This document shows positions 1-7,059 of a DNA stretch of 8,116 nucleotides, piece after piece. A program made the position numbers and the translations under genes. Within the stretch, counting starts at the first letter, position 1. Each line of letters starts with the position of its first letter. The stretch is from positions 1-8,116 of the forward strand of contig CAJXAS010000078.1 of the NCBI GenBank assembly GCA_913050305.1, given 5' to 3'. Under the pieces are notes generated by a model. It saw only the letters and a list, made by a program, of their open reading frames with translations. It was not told where the DNA came from and searched no databases. The stretch comes from an uncultured Polaribacter sp. GTDB lineage: Bacteria > Bacteroidota > Bacteroidia > Flavobacteriales > Flavobacteriaceae.

Positions 1-2806
1 CAATGTCAAATAAAACCTTACCATCCACAATAGTCTTTTCCGCTTTTGCATAAATAGACATCGGATGCTGGCTCCATAGAACAACATCTGCATCTTTCCC
101 TTCTTTAATACTACCTACCTTGTTATCTATATGTAACAATTTAGCCGGATTAATGGTTACCGTTTTCCAAGCTTCTAATTCAGACATTCCACCATATTTC
201 ATTGTTTTCGCTGCTTCTTGATTAAGACGTCTAGACATTTCTCTATCATCTGAATTAATTGCTACCGTAACGCCAGCATTGTGCATAATTGCAGCGTTAA
301 AAGGAATGGCGTCATTTACTTCATATTTGTATGCCCACCAATCTGAGAACGTAGAACCACCAACACCGTGTTTAGCCATTTTATCTGCCACTTTATAGCC
401 TTCTAGGATATGTGTAAAGGTGTTTATTCTAAAATTGAACCTATCTGCAACTTTCATTAACATGTTAATTTCTGATTGTACATAAGAGTGGCAAGAAATA
501 AAACGTTCTCCGTTTAAAATTTCCACTAAAGTCTCCATTTCATCATCTTTTCTATATGGCTTTCCACTTTTCTTTAACACTTCATATTCTTGTGCTCTTG
601 TAAAATAATCTACAAACATTTGTTCTACACCCATTCTTGTTTGCGGAAAACGAGTTCCGTTAGGACTTCTAGATTGTTTTACATTTTCACCCAAAGCAAA
701 TTTTATAAATTTTGGAGAATCATCATAAATCATATTCGCTGCATTCTCTCCCCATTTTAATTTAATGATTGCAGAACGTCCGCCAATAGGATTGGCAGAG
801 CCATGCAATATTTGTACAGAAGTAGTTCCACCAGAAAGGTTTCTGTAAATATTAATATCGTTAGGGTCTACAACATCTTCTATGGTAACTTCTGCAGAAG
901 AATTTTGTGCACCTTCATTTATAGCGGAAGCTGCAATATGTGAATGCTCATCTACAATACCCGCAGTTAAATGCTTTCCTGTCCCGTCTATCTCTATTGC
1001 TCTTCTAACTTTTAAATTGTTTCCAATTGCAGCAATTTTACCATCTTTTAGTAAAACGTCTGTGTTTTTTAAAATACCAGCAGCTTCACTCGTCCAAACA
1101 GTAACATTTTTTATTAAGATAGTTTCTGTTTTTGGCATGGTGTAATTTCCAAAACCAATGTTAGGGTAACTTACAGGAAGCACAACGATAGCATCTTCTT
1201 CCTTTTTTTTCTTGCTATCTTTTTTCTTGCTGTCTTTTTTTACTACTTTACTGGCGGACCACCTGGTTTCATTTCCTAGCGTATCATAAGCGGTTCCTTC
1301 CATTACGTTAGACGCATTTATAACCTTACCTATCATTCTGGTATATACGTTGTCTTCATTTAGCGTAATAGAAATCCATTCGTTTGTAAAAGAAAATTTA
1401 GCACTTACTTTTTTATCGCCCATTTTCAAAGCCGCCGTTTGTTTTGAACCTTTACCAGTAATGGTTACATCGTAATTTTTAGCATTAACAGATAATGTAT
1501 AGTTACCTGTAATGTCTTTTATAGTCATATCATTTATTACGTTTTTAGCACCTTGCACCCAGTTTTCATAAATGGTAGTTTTTGTATCAAAAACGTCTCC
1601 AGAAGTAACTATAAAGTTGGCGTAACTGCCAGCATTTAAATTTCCGATAGTCGTATTTCCAATAATATTAGCAGGAATGGTTGTTAAAGATGCCAAGGCT
1701 CTCTTTTTATCAAAACCATATTTTATAGCTTTCTGTAAATTAGTATGAAAGGTTTTTACAGATTTTAAAGAACGTGCCGTCAATGCAAAATTAACGCCGT
1801 TTTCTGACAGTACTTTTAAGTTAGACGGTTCTTGATTCCATTTACGCATATCTCTTAAAGAAATTTGTTGGGCTAAAAGCGGATTCGAAACATCAAACGC
1901 TTTACTAAAATTAATAGGAATGATAAAGTTAGCATTAGTGTTTTTTATATCGCTTATTCGTTCGAACTCATCTCCAGAACCTACAATAGTGTACTGAATT
2001 CCGAATTCATCACCAACCTTATCTGCTCTTAAAGCATCTAATAAATTACCAGTTTCAAAAATTTGCGGCAGATTTTTATTGTTATTTAAAGCCTGTAAAG
2101 CCAAATCTGTATTCTTCATGTTGCCGCCTGCGTACCAAGTAGCATCGTTATAAGTTTGTCTTAGTAAAGCCATTGCACCCATTCTAGAGCTGGGATAGGC
2201 TTGTTTAGATAATTCACTTTTAGAAAAAGATAAGTATTGTGCAGATTTTGTATCTAAAATTCTGTAGGCGTTTGAAGCGTTCGGGTTCAAAGCAATTAGT
2301 AATCCATTTCCACGAATAATTCCATCTTGCATGTGTGTATTTACAACTCCGAAACCGGCATTTAAAAGTTCTTTTGCTTTTTTAGTATCAAAAGAAAAAT
2401 CTTTTATTGGATTTATGTCGGGTCTAATATGATCATTCCAATAATAACCCTCTCGTGAAGCATCATACTGTGCATTTCTATAACTACGAGTGGCAGATTT
2501 GGGTTTTTTAATTCCGAAATCTGAGTACAAATCTATAAAAGAAGGATATACTGTTTTCCCTGAAAGATCGACAGTTTTTGTGCCTTTAGGAATTTTTATA
2601 TTTTTACCAACTTGCTTTACTTTACCATCTTTTATTAGCAAAGTTCCTTTTTTAAGCACCTTCTCGGGTGTTACATAAATGGTAGCATTGGTAAATGCTA
2701 CTAAAGTGTTTTCTGTTGTTTTTACTCCTGAATCTGTTGGGAAATAATCTTGCGAATGCAAGGAAATTGTCAACAAAAACAAGCAAAATAAAAGTAGTTT
2801 TCTCAT
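1..2806 (-). CDS. Exported two-domain amidohydrolase (imidazolonepropionase-related), C-terminus beyond window
   Basis: The reading frame is open from an ATG at 2806 to the left edge, 935 codons with no stop. It begins with a signal peptide (MRKLLLFCLFLLTISLHSQ), so the product should be periplasmic or secreted. Two amidohydrolase modules follow. The first (about residues 30-410) has the usual N-terminal beta-sandwich and barrel pattern, but the metal site is degraded: the HxH position reads Y94-S-D96, and the strand-8 Asp region reads ALTARS near 341-346. A beta-rich segment (about 420-515) and a Lys-rich linker (K520-D538) lead to the second module, which keeps the metal ligands: H621-x-H623 (DEHSHIA), H773 (SCHSY), H799 (FTHILEG) and D853 (NSDD). 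Established: this is the COG1228-type hydrolase superfamily acting on C-N bonds. Inferred: only the second domain is catalytic. The substrate is unknown. It lies 97 bp downstream of the DUF3810 gene on the same strand and is probably co-transcribed. Confidence 0.88.
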   Translation of the reverse strand, partial: MRKLLLFCLFLLTISLHSQDYFPTDSGVKTTENTLVAFTNATIYVTPEKVLKKGTLLIKDGKVKQVGKNIKIPKGTKTVDLSGKTVYPSFIDLYSDFGIKKPKSATRSYRNAQYDASREGYYWNDHIRPDINPIKDFSFDTKKAKELLNAGFGVVNTHMQDGIIRGNGLLIALNPNASNAYRILDTKSAQYLSFSKSELSKQAYPSSRMGAMALLRQTYNDATWYAGGNMKNTDLALQALNNNKNLPQIFETGNLLDALRADKVGDEFGIQYTIVGSGDEFERISDIKNTNANFIIPINFSKAFDVSNPLLAQQISLRDMRKWNQEPSNLKVLSENGVNFALTARSLKSVKTFHTNLQKAIKYGFDKKRALASLTTIPANIIGNTTIGNLNAGSYANFIVTSGDVFDTKTTIYENWVQGAKNVINDMTIKDITGNYTLSVNAKNYDVTITGKGSKQTAALKMGDKKVSAKFSFTNEWISITLNEDNVYTRMIGKVINASNVMEGTAYDTLGNETRWSASKVVKKDSKKKDSKKKKEEDAIVVLPVSYPNIGFGNYTMPKTETILIKNVTVWTSEAAGILKNTDVLLKDGKIAAIGNNLKVRRAIEIDGTGKHLTAGIVDEHSHIAASAINEGAQNSSAEVTIEDVVDPNDINIYRNLSGGTTSVQILHGSANPIGGRSAIIKLKWGENAANMIYDDSPKFIKFALGENVKQSRSPNGTRFPQTRMGVEQMFVDYFTRAQEYEVLKKSGKPYRKDDEMETLVEILNGERFISCHSYVQSEINMLMKVADRFNFRINTFTHILEGYKVADKMAKHGVGGSTFSDWWAYKYEVNDAIPFNAAIMHNAGVTVAINSDDREMSRRLNQEAAKTMKYGGMSELEAWKTVTINPAKLLHIDNKVGSIKEGKDADVVLWSQHPMSIYAKAEKTIVDGKVLFDI

Positions 2807-2903
2807 AGGTTGATATTGGGTATTTGGATTAGTGAATATAAATCTACTTAGAACCAATTTGTAAACGGTTAAAAGAAGTCATTTTAACATAATTTTAAGA
2901 CAT
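2807..2903 (-). other. Intergenic gap between the DUF3810 and amidohydrolase genes
   Basis: This 97-bp gap has no terminator with a T-tract and no full match to TAnnTTTG. A near match, TAGATTTA, is visible on the minus strand. It contains one minus-strand copy of GTTTACAAATT (plus-strand 2856-2866), an 11-mer also found in the dnaB/DUF3810 divergent region. The simplest reading is a two-gene transcript, with a possible secondary promoter or regulator site. Confidence 0.35.
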
Positions 2904-2914
2904 CTAAATGTCTT
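2897..2914 (-). repeat. Small hairpin with the DUF3810 stop codon in its loop
   Basis: AAGACAT and ATGTCTT form a perfect 7-bp inverted repeat separated by four bases. The stop codon of the DUF3810 gene (2906-2904) lies in the loop. On the minus strand the hairpin is followed by AAAATTATG rather than a T-tract, so it does not look like an intrinsic terminator and read-through into the amidohydrolase gene is expected. Confidence 0.4.
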
Positions 2915-3980
2915 CTAAGCTTTCAAAATAATGAATAAATAAATTGACTACATAGCTGTAAGATGCAATACCTTTTTCTTGTTTATTAGCTTTTAAATAC
3001 GCATTGTAACCCTTTTTCACAAGCGGCTCAAAAGGATTTTTATAGCTTTTCCAAAACTGATAACTGTCGTTAAAATCTTTTCTAACACCTATATGAACTG
3101 TTTTCCAAAGTTCTTTTGATAGTTCGCGGTCGCGCTTTCTAAGTTCTGAAATACAATATCCAAACGCCATTCGATAACTAGCATATTTAAAAAAAACGTC
3201 ATCATTATAATTTGTAGCTAAAAAACCAACAAAATTAGCTTCATTTTCTGCCGCGAACCCTATTTGATGTGCCATTTCATGACAAATTGTTGTTGGGTAA
3301 CCTGTTTTTGGAATTCGGCTATTTATCTGGGCTTCACCAGTCAACGGATTCAGATATCCGCCGGTTCCAATATAGGTTTGTAGTAAACTCATCAAAGAAC
3401 TTTTAATAGATTTGTATTGGTATTTTAACTGTGGGAAGTCTTTTTCTAAATGAGTATAACCATCAATTGCTAATCGATACATTTTATTTTTAGAATACTT
3501 GTTCTCGACTTTTATAGTATCGTTTTTAGTAATTTTTAATTGATAATAATTCAGTTTTTGAATAATGGTCTCCGTTACTTTTTGAAGCTGTAGAGTGCTA
3601 TATTTTTCTTGTTGATATGCTAGATTTTCGGCTAAGGGTTCTCTATAATAGTTCAATCCCCAGAAAAGATAAAAACAAAAATAGACCAGAGATAAAATTG
3701 CCGTAAAGTGAATGATTTTTGGAAGAACACTCCGAAATCTTACTTTTACTAGCCTGTAAATAAAACGAATAAAAAGAAATAACAGGAAAGTAATTAGCAG
3801 ATCTCCCACAGAAAAAGGAATCCAACCAAAAATAATTCGTAAAAAAGCAGCGATATTTGGGTAGATTCCGTTTGAATAATAATTCTCTATAAAGGTAGGG
3901 TTATTAGTTGCTAATTGCACCAAAACAAGTTGTATGGGAAGAAAAATGGTACCTAAAAGATGTTTTTTATTTAGTTTCAT
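2904..3980 (-). CDS. DUF3810 family membrane protein with zinc-peptidase-like motif
   Basis: A 358-residue protein with ATG at 3980 and stop TAG at 2904. Hydrophobic segments near residues 11-25, 61-79 and 90-108 suggest three N-terminal membrane helices, followed by a soluble domain of about 250 residues. That domain contains H234-E-M-A-H238, then GFAAENEANF (241-250) with E245 and E247. An HExxH followed closely by a Glu is the gluzincin arrangement, so zinc binding by H234, H238 and one of these Glu residues is plausible. The sequence fits the family called DUF3810, found in Bacteroidota, which to my knowledge has no tested biochemical function. Membrane-anchored peptidase activity is therefore inference; the substrate is unknown. 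It is the first gene of the leftward pair and diverges from dnaB. The leader has no Shine-Dalgarno sequence, as expected for this phylum. Confidence 0.85.
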   Translation of the reverse strand: MKLNKKHLLGTIFLPIQLVLVQLATNNPTFIENYYSNGIYPNIAAFLRIIFGWIPFSVGDLLITFLLFLFIRFIYRLVKVRFRSVLPKIIHFTAILSLVYFCFYLFWGLNYYREPLAENLAYQQEKYSTLQLQKVTETIIQKLNYYQLKITKNDTIKVENKYSKNKMYRLAIDGYTHLEKDFPQLKYQYKSIKSSLMSLLQTYIGTGGYLNPLTGEAQINSRIPKTGYPTTICHEMAHQIGFAAENEANFVGFLATNYNDDVFFKYASYRMAFGYCISELRKRDRELSKELWKTVHIGVRKDFNDSYQFWKSYKNPFEPLVKKGYNAYLKANKQEKGIASYSYVVNLFIHYFESLEDI

Positions 3981-4017
3981 TCCGATAAAAATAACATATT
4001 AAAATAGAAGTTGACTG

Positions 4018-4037
4018 GTTATTAACAAGATAATAAC
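4018..4037. repeat. Inverted repeat in the divergent promoter region
   Basis: GTTATTA (4018-4024) and TAATAAC (4031-4037) form a perfect 7-bp inverted repeat with a 6-base spacer, 38 bp upstream of the DUF3810 start and 81 bp upstream of dnaB. Its position between two divergent genes is compatible with an operator, but it is AT-rich and could be chance. Confidence 0.35.
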
Positions 4038-4043
4038 AATTTA

Positions 4044-4065
4044 GTTTACAAAAATTGTTTACAAA
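4044..4065. repeat. Direct repeat of GTTTACAAA
   Basis: GTTTACAAA occurs at 4044-4052 and again at 4057-4065, a 13-bp period. A third copy, in inverse orientation, lies upstream of the amidohydrolase gene (within 2856-2866). I noticed no copy inside coding sequence by eye. The second copy overlaps the minus-strand TAAATTTG element, so it could be a regulator site affecting DUF3810 transcription. No regulator is identifiable. Confidence 0.35.
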
Positions 4066-4069
4066 TTTA
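4062..4069 (-). promoter_or_regulatory. Candidate -7 element for the DUF3810/amidohydrolase transcript
   Basis: On the minus strand this reads TAAATTTG, a full match to the Bacteroidota TAnnTTTG -7 consensus. It would give a 5' leader of about 70-80 bases before the ATG at 3980. No well-spaced -33 TTTG is present; the nearest TTTG lies only 13 bases upstream. This lowers confidence. Confidence 0.4.
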
Positions 4070-4104
4070 AGTGCCGTTTTAACAAAGGGTAACCAAGTAA
4101 AAAG

Positions 4105-4112
4105 TACATTTG
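4105..4112 (+). promoter_or_regulatory. Candidate -7 element for dnaB
   Basis: TACATTTG fully matches TAnnTTTG and lies only 5 bases before the dnaB ATG at 4118. If used, transcription would start at or within a few bases of the start codon, giving a leaderless or near-leaderless mRNA. No TTG is found at the expected distance upstream. An additional promoter further upstream cannot be excluded. Confidence 0.4.
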
Positions 4113-4117
4113 TAATC

Positions 4118-5629
4118 ATGGAGAAAACGAAGGAAATCGGAGGTAAAAAAATAGACAAGAGCAGGATTATTAGCCTTGAGAAAGGAAAAATTCCACCACA
4201 GGCAGTAGAATTAGAGGAAGCTGTCTTGGGTGCAATGATGATTGATAAAAAAGGAATTGATGATGTAATTGATGTCTTAAGTGCCGATGCTTTCTATGAC
4301 CAAAAGCACAACGAGGTTTATGCTGCTATTTATGAATTATTTCAGAATTCTGAACCAATTGACCTTTTAACGGTCTCTAATCTTTTAAGAAAAAACGGAA
4401 AGTTAGACTTTGTAGGTGGCGATTTGTATTTGATTCGTTTAACTCAAAAAGTAGCTTCTTCAGCCCATATTGAGTTTCATGCTAGAATTATACTCCAAAA
4501 ATATATTCAGCGTAAATTAATCTCTATTTCAAGCGAAATTATAGAAAATGCATATGACGAGAGTACAGATGTTTTCGAGCTATTAGATGACGCAGAAGCA
4601 AAACTTTTTGAGGTTACCCAAGGAAATTTGAAAAAGAGTTCTGAGCAAGCAGGGTCTCTTGTAAAACAAGCATTAGCAAAGATTCAAGAAATAGGTAATT
4701 CTGAGGGAATGTCTGGCTTACAAACTGGTTTCACAAAATTGGATGCACTAACCTCTGGTTGGCAGCCATCCGATTTAGTAATTATTGCTGCTCGTCCTGG
4801 TATGGGTAAAACAGCCTTTGTAATTTCGATGGCAAAAAATATGGCAATCGATTTTGGACATGGTGTAGCCGTCTTTTCATTAGAGATGTCTTCTGTGCAG
4901 TTAATAACCCGTATGATTTCATCTGAAACGGGCTTGACTTCAGAAAAATTAAGAAAAGGAAATTTAGAACCACATGAATGGGAGCAATTAAATGTAAAGG
5001 TTAAGAAATTATCTGATGCACCTATTTTTATTGACGATACACCATCTCTTTCTGTGTTCGATTTACGGGCAAAAGCAAGACGTTTAGTTTCGCAACATGG
5101 TGTGAAAATTATTGTAATTGATTATTTACAATTAATGACTGCTGGAGGAAAAGCGGGAGGAAATCGTGAACAAGAAATCTCTATGATTTCTAGGAATTTA
5201 AAAGCATTGGCAAAAGAATTAGAGGTTCCTGTAATTGCACTTTCTCAATTATCTCGTGCGGTAGAAACACGTGGAGGTAGCAAAAGACCTTTACTTTCAG
5301 ATTTACGTGAATCTGGTGCAATTGAGCAAGATGCAGATATTGTGTCGTTTATTTTTAGACCAGAATACTACGGAATGACAGAATGGGATGATGATGAACA
5401 TACGCCATGTGAAGGACAAGGAGAATTTATTGTTGCAAAACATAGAAATGGTGGTCTGGATAATATTCGTTTGAAGTTTACAGGACATTTAGCAAAATTC
5501 TCGGATTTAGAAGAAGGCTTTAGTTCAGAATTTCAATCTTCTATGAATGCAGATTTTCCGGATGATGTTTTTCCAGATCAAAGAATCGAGCCGAAAGATG
5601 CTTTTGGTGATGATGGTGTTCCTTTTTAA
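4118..5629 (+). CDS. dnaB: Replicative DNA helicase DnaB
   Basis: The hexameric 5'-3' helicase that unwinds DNA ahead of the replisome and works with primase. The protein is 503 residues from ATG 4118. An N-terminal domain (about 24-170, starting GKIPPQAVELEEAVLGAMMID) is joined by a linker to a RecA-type ATPase domain. Walker A is ARPGMGKT (225-232), the catalytic Glu is E256 in FSLEM, Walker B ends at D335 in IIVIDYLQLM, the SQLSR motif is at 376-380, and the arginine-finger region is KHRNG (441-445). The acidic tail ends in GDDGVPF, resembling the acidic C-terminus of flavobacterial homologues. An in-frame TTG at 4055 would add 21 residues; I prefer ATG 4118 because flavobacterial DnaB proteins typically begin MEK and the upstream residues look like non-coding sequence. 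No intein interrupts the gene, although dnaB is a common intein host. A strong terminator follows at 5656. Confidence 0.97.
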   Translation: MEKTKEIGGKKIDKSRIISLEKGKIPPQAVELEEAVLGAMMIDKKGIDDVIDVLSADAFYDQKHNEVYAAIYELFQNSEPIDLLTVSNLLRKNGKLDFVGGDLYLIRLTQKVASSAHIEFHARIILQKYIQRKLISISSEIIENAYDESTDVFELLDDAEAKLFEVTQGNLKKSSEQAGSLVKQALAKIQEIGNSEGMSGLQTGFTKLDALTSGWQPSDLVIIAARPGMGKTAFVISMAKNMAIDFGHGVAVFSLEMSSVQLITRMISSETGLTSEKLRKGNLEPHEWEQLNVKVKKLSDAPIFIDDTPSLSVFDLRAKARRLVSQHGVKIIVIDYLQLMTAGGKAGGNREQEISMISRNLKALAKELEVPVIALSQLSRAVETRGGSKRPLLSDLRESGAIEQDADIVSFIFRPEYYGMTEWDDDEHTPCEGQGEFIVAKHRNGGLDNIRLKFTGHLAKFSDLEEGFSSEFQSSMNADFPDDVFPDQRIEPKDAFGDDGVPF

Positions 5630-5655
5630 ATAGGAATCAATTTATAAAATTATAG

Positions 5656-5697
5656 AAATACACAATTGCCTCAAAGTAATTGTGTATTTTAGTTTTT
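5656..5697 (+). terminator. Intrinsic terminator of dnaB
   Basis: AAATACACAATT (5656-5667) pairs perfectly over 12 bp with AATTGTGTATTT (5678-5689) around a 10-base loop, and is followed by TAGTTTTT. It lies 26 bp after the dnaB stop. The T-tract ends 4 bases before the ATG of the next gene, so that gene either needs a promoter inside this element or depends on read-through. Confidence 0.75.
5690..5697 (+). promoter_or_regulatory. Weak -7-like element before the ThuA-like gene
   Basis: TAGTTTTT matches TAnnTTTG except for the final base and lies in the T-tract of the dnaB terminator, 4 bases before ATG 5702. If functional it would give a leaderless transcript. The match is weak and could reflect only the terminator T-run. 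Confidence 0.2.
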
Positions 5698-5701
5698 AGA
5701 T

Positions 5702-6961
5702 ATGAAAAAACTCCTTCCAGCACTAATATTTCTCCTTATTTCAAACTCAATTTGGGCATCTTTTATATATGTTCCAATGAGCAATGAAAATCAGAAAAAT
5801 CATTTAAAAGCATATGGCATTGTTTATTTTGCTTTAGAAGTAGAAATAAAATCAAAATGGTTGTTAAATTATGATGGAGGTGCATTTCTAATAGAAAATA
5901 ATAAATTAATACAAAAGGAATGTAAAATTCGTGGTGTTTCGTACCAAATAATTTCAGACGCGAAAGCGCAATTAATATTGCAAGAAATTGCTGCACCCTC
6001 TTCAAATCAGGATGCAGTAACGCTAGAGAAAGCACCAAAAATAGCAGTCTATTCTCCAAAAGATAAAATGCCTTGGGATGATGCTGTAACAATGGTGTTA
6101 ACGTACGCAGAAATTCCGTTTGATGTTATTTATGACAAAGAAGTTTTAGAGGATAAACTACTTATATATGAATGGTTGCATTTGCATCATGAAGATTTTA
6201 CAGGACAATATGGTCGATTTTATGGTTCTTTTAGAACGACACCTTGGTATGTAGAAAGCAAACTAAGGTCTGAAAAATTAGCAACAGAATTGGGGTTCAA
6301 TAAAGTATCACAAGAAAAATTAGCGGTTGCTAAAAAGATTAGAGATTATGTAATTGGAGGTGGTTTTATGTTCGCTATGTGTTCTGCAACAGATAGTTTT
6401 GACATTGCTTTATCTGCAGAGGGTATTGATATTGCAGAAGCAATGTTCGATGGAGATGCGACAACTATAAACTATCAATCGCAGATAAATTTTAATAGAA
6501 CATTCGCTTTTAAAAATTATCAATTAATTAGAACTCCTACTACGTATGAGTTTTCAACGATAGATATGACAAGAAAACGAAAAATCCCTAAAACTTCAGA
6601 TTACTTTTCTTTAGTAGAGTTTTCTGCAAAATGGGATCCTGTACCTACTATGTTAACTCAAAATCATACTACTTTAGTAAAAGGTTTTATGGGGCAAACA
6701 ACCGCTTTTGATAGAAGTACAATAAAAAGTAATGTTTTGGTTTTAGGAGAAAATCAAGTAAATAGAGAAGCGCGTTACATTCATGGCACTAAAGGAAAAG
6801 GAATGTTTACTTTTTATGGTGGTCATGACCCGGAAGATTATACTCACAGAATTGGTGATCCAAAAACAGAATTAGATTTGCATCCAACCTCGCCCGGGTA
6901 TCGTTTAATACTAAATAATGTCCTTTTTCCAGCTGCCAAGAAAAAGAAACAGAAAACATAG
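5702..6961 (+). CDS. Exported ThuA/glutamine-amidotransferase-like protein, often auto-named 'asparagine synthetase B'
   Basis: A 419-residue protein starting with a signal peptide (MKKLLPALIFLLISNSIWA), so probably periplasmic. From about residue 112 it shows an alternating beta/alpha pattern: KIAVYSPK, then WLHLHHEDFTGQ (158-169), then an elbow-like GGGFMFAMCSATD (219-231) with C227 where class I amidotransferase and ThuA-type folds place the key residue, and near the end GKGMFTFYGGHDPED (366-379) with H375. The last stretch resembles the ThuA 'GKGR...GH' region. C227 and H375 could form a catalytic pair, but that is inference. As I recall, close flavobacterial relatives carry the name asparagine synthetase B; the sequence does not support it, because there is no N-terminal Cys2 nucleophile and no SGGxDS ATP-pyrophosphatase motif, and a cytosolic synthetase would not have a signal peptide. 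The tail is Lys-rich (KKKKQKT). It sits between dnaB and a transketolase gene and is bounded by its own terminators. Confidence 0.75.
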   Translation: MKKLLPALIFLLISNSIWASFIYVPMSNENQKNHLKAYGIVYFALEVEIKSKWLLNYDGGAFLIENNKLIQKECKIRGVSYQIISDAKAQLILQEIAAPSSNQDAVTLEKAPKIAVYSPKDKMPWDDAVTMVLTYAEIPFDVIYDKEVLEDKLLIYEWLHLHHEDFTGQYGRFYGSFRTTPWYVESKLRSEKLATELGFNKVSQEKLAVAKKIRDYVIGGGFMFAMCSATDSFDIALSAEGIDIAEAMFDGDATTINYQSQINFNRTFAFKNYQLIRTPTTYEFSTIDMTRKRKIPKTSDYFSLVEFSAKWDPVPTMLTQNHTTLVKGFMGQTTAFDRSTIKSNVLVLGENQVNREARYIHGTKGKGMFTFYGGHDPEDYTHRIGDPKTELDLHPTSPGYRLILNNVLFPAAKKKKQKT

Positions 6962-7004
6962 TAACAACTCTGTTAATAAAAGATAAATAAATATAGTAGA
7001 AAAC

Positions 7005-7034
7005 AAATACAAAAGCATTCACTTTTGTATTTTT
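7005..7034 (+). terminator. Intrinsic terminator of the ThuA-like gene
   Basis: AAATACAAAAG (7005-7015) pairs perfectly over 11 bp with CTTTTGTATTT (7022-7032) around the 6-base loop CATTCA, and the stem runs into a short T-run. It lies 43 bp after the stop codon at 6961. The T-run is interrupted by GCC after 7034, so it is weaker than the other two terminators. Confidence 0.6.
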
Positions 7035-7035
7035 G
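7028..7035 (+). promoter_or_regulatory. Candidate -7 element for the transketolase gene
   Basis: TATTTTTG fully matches TAnnTTTG and is 24 bases before ATG 7060, giving a leader of about 18-20 bases, a typical arrangement. It overlaps the 3' arm and T-run of the preceding terminator. No clear -33 TTTG is seen at the standard spacing. Confidence 0.45.
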
Positions 7036-7059
7036 CCTTTATAAAATTAAAATAACAAA

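Noticed and set aside
882..1145. 87-codon plus-strand open frame within the amidohydrolase gene
   Set aside because: It overlaps the catalytic HxH region of the amidohydrolase on the other strand and shows no independent domain or start signal.
1199..1240. Lys-rich A-tract region as a programmed slippage or frameshift site
   Set aside because: The longest A-run on the coding strand is eight, but the amidohydrolase frame is continuous on both sides and the KKDSKKK pattern fits a flexible linker, so no frameshift is needed.
2897..2914. Intrinsic terminator after the DUF3810 gene
   Set aside because: The 7-bp hairpin has no T-tract on the minus strand, so it is listed only as a hairpin.
4055..4117. 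In-frame TTG extension of dnaB by 21 codons
   Set aside because: The extra residues do not resemble a DnaB N-terminus, a promoter-like TACATTTG lies inside the extension, and ATG 4118 gives the MEK start typical of flavobacterial DnaB.
4118..5629. Intein or insertion within dnaB
   Set aside because: dnaB is a frequent intein site, but Walker A, Walker B and the C-terminal motifs are intact at normal spacing in a 503-residue protein.
5763..6092. 109-codon minus-strand open frame within the ThuA-like gene
   Set aside because: It is opposite a conserved coding sequence, and its Leu/His-rich composition is that of an antisense frame.
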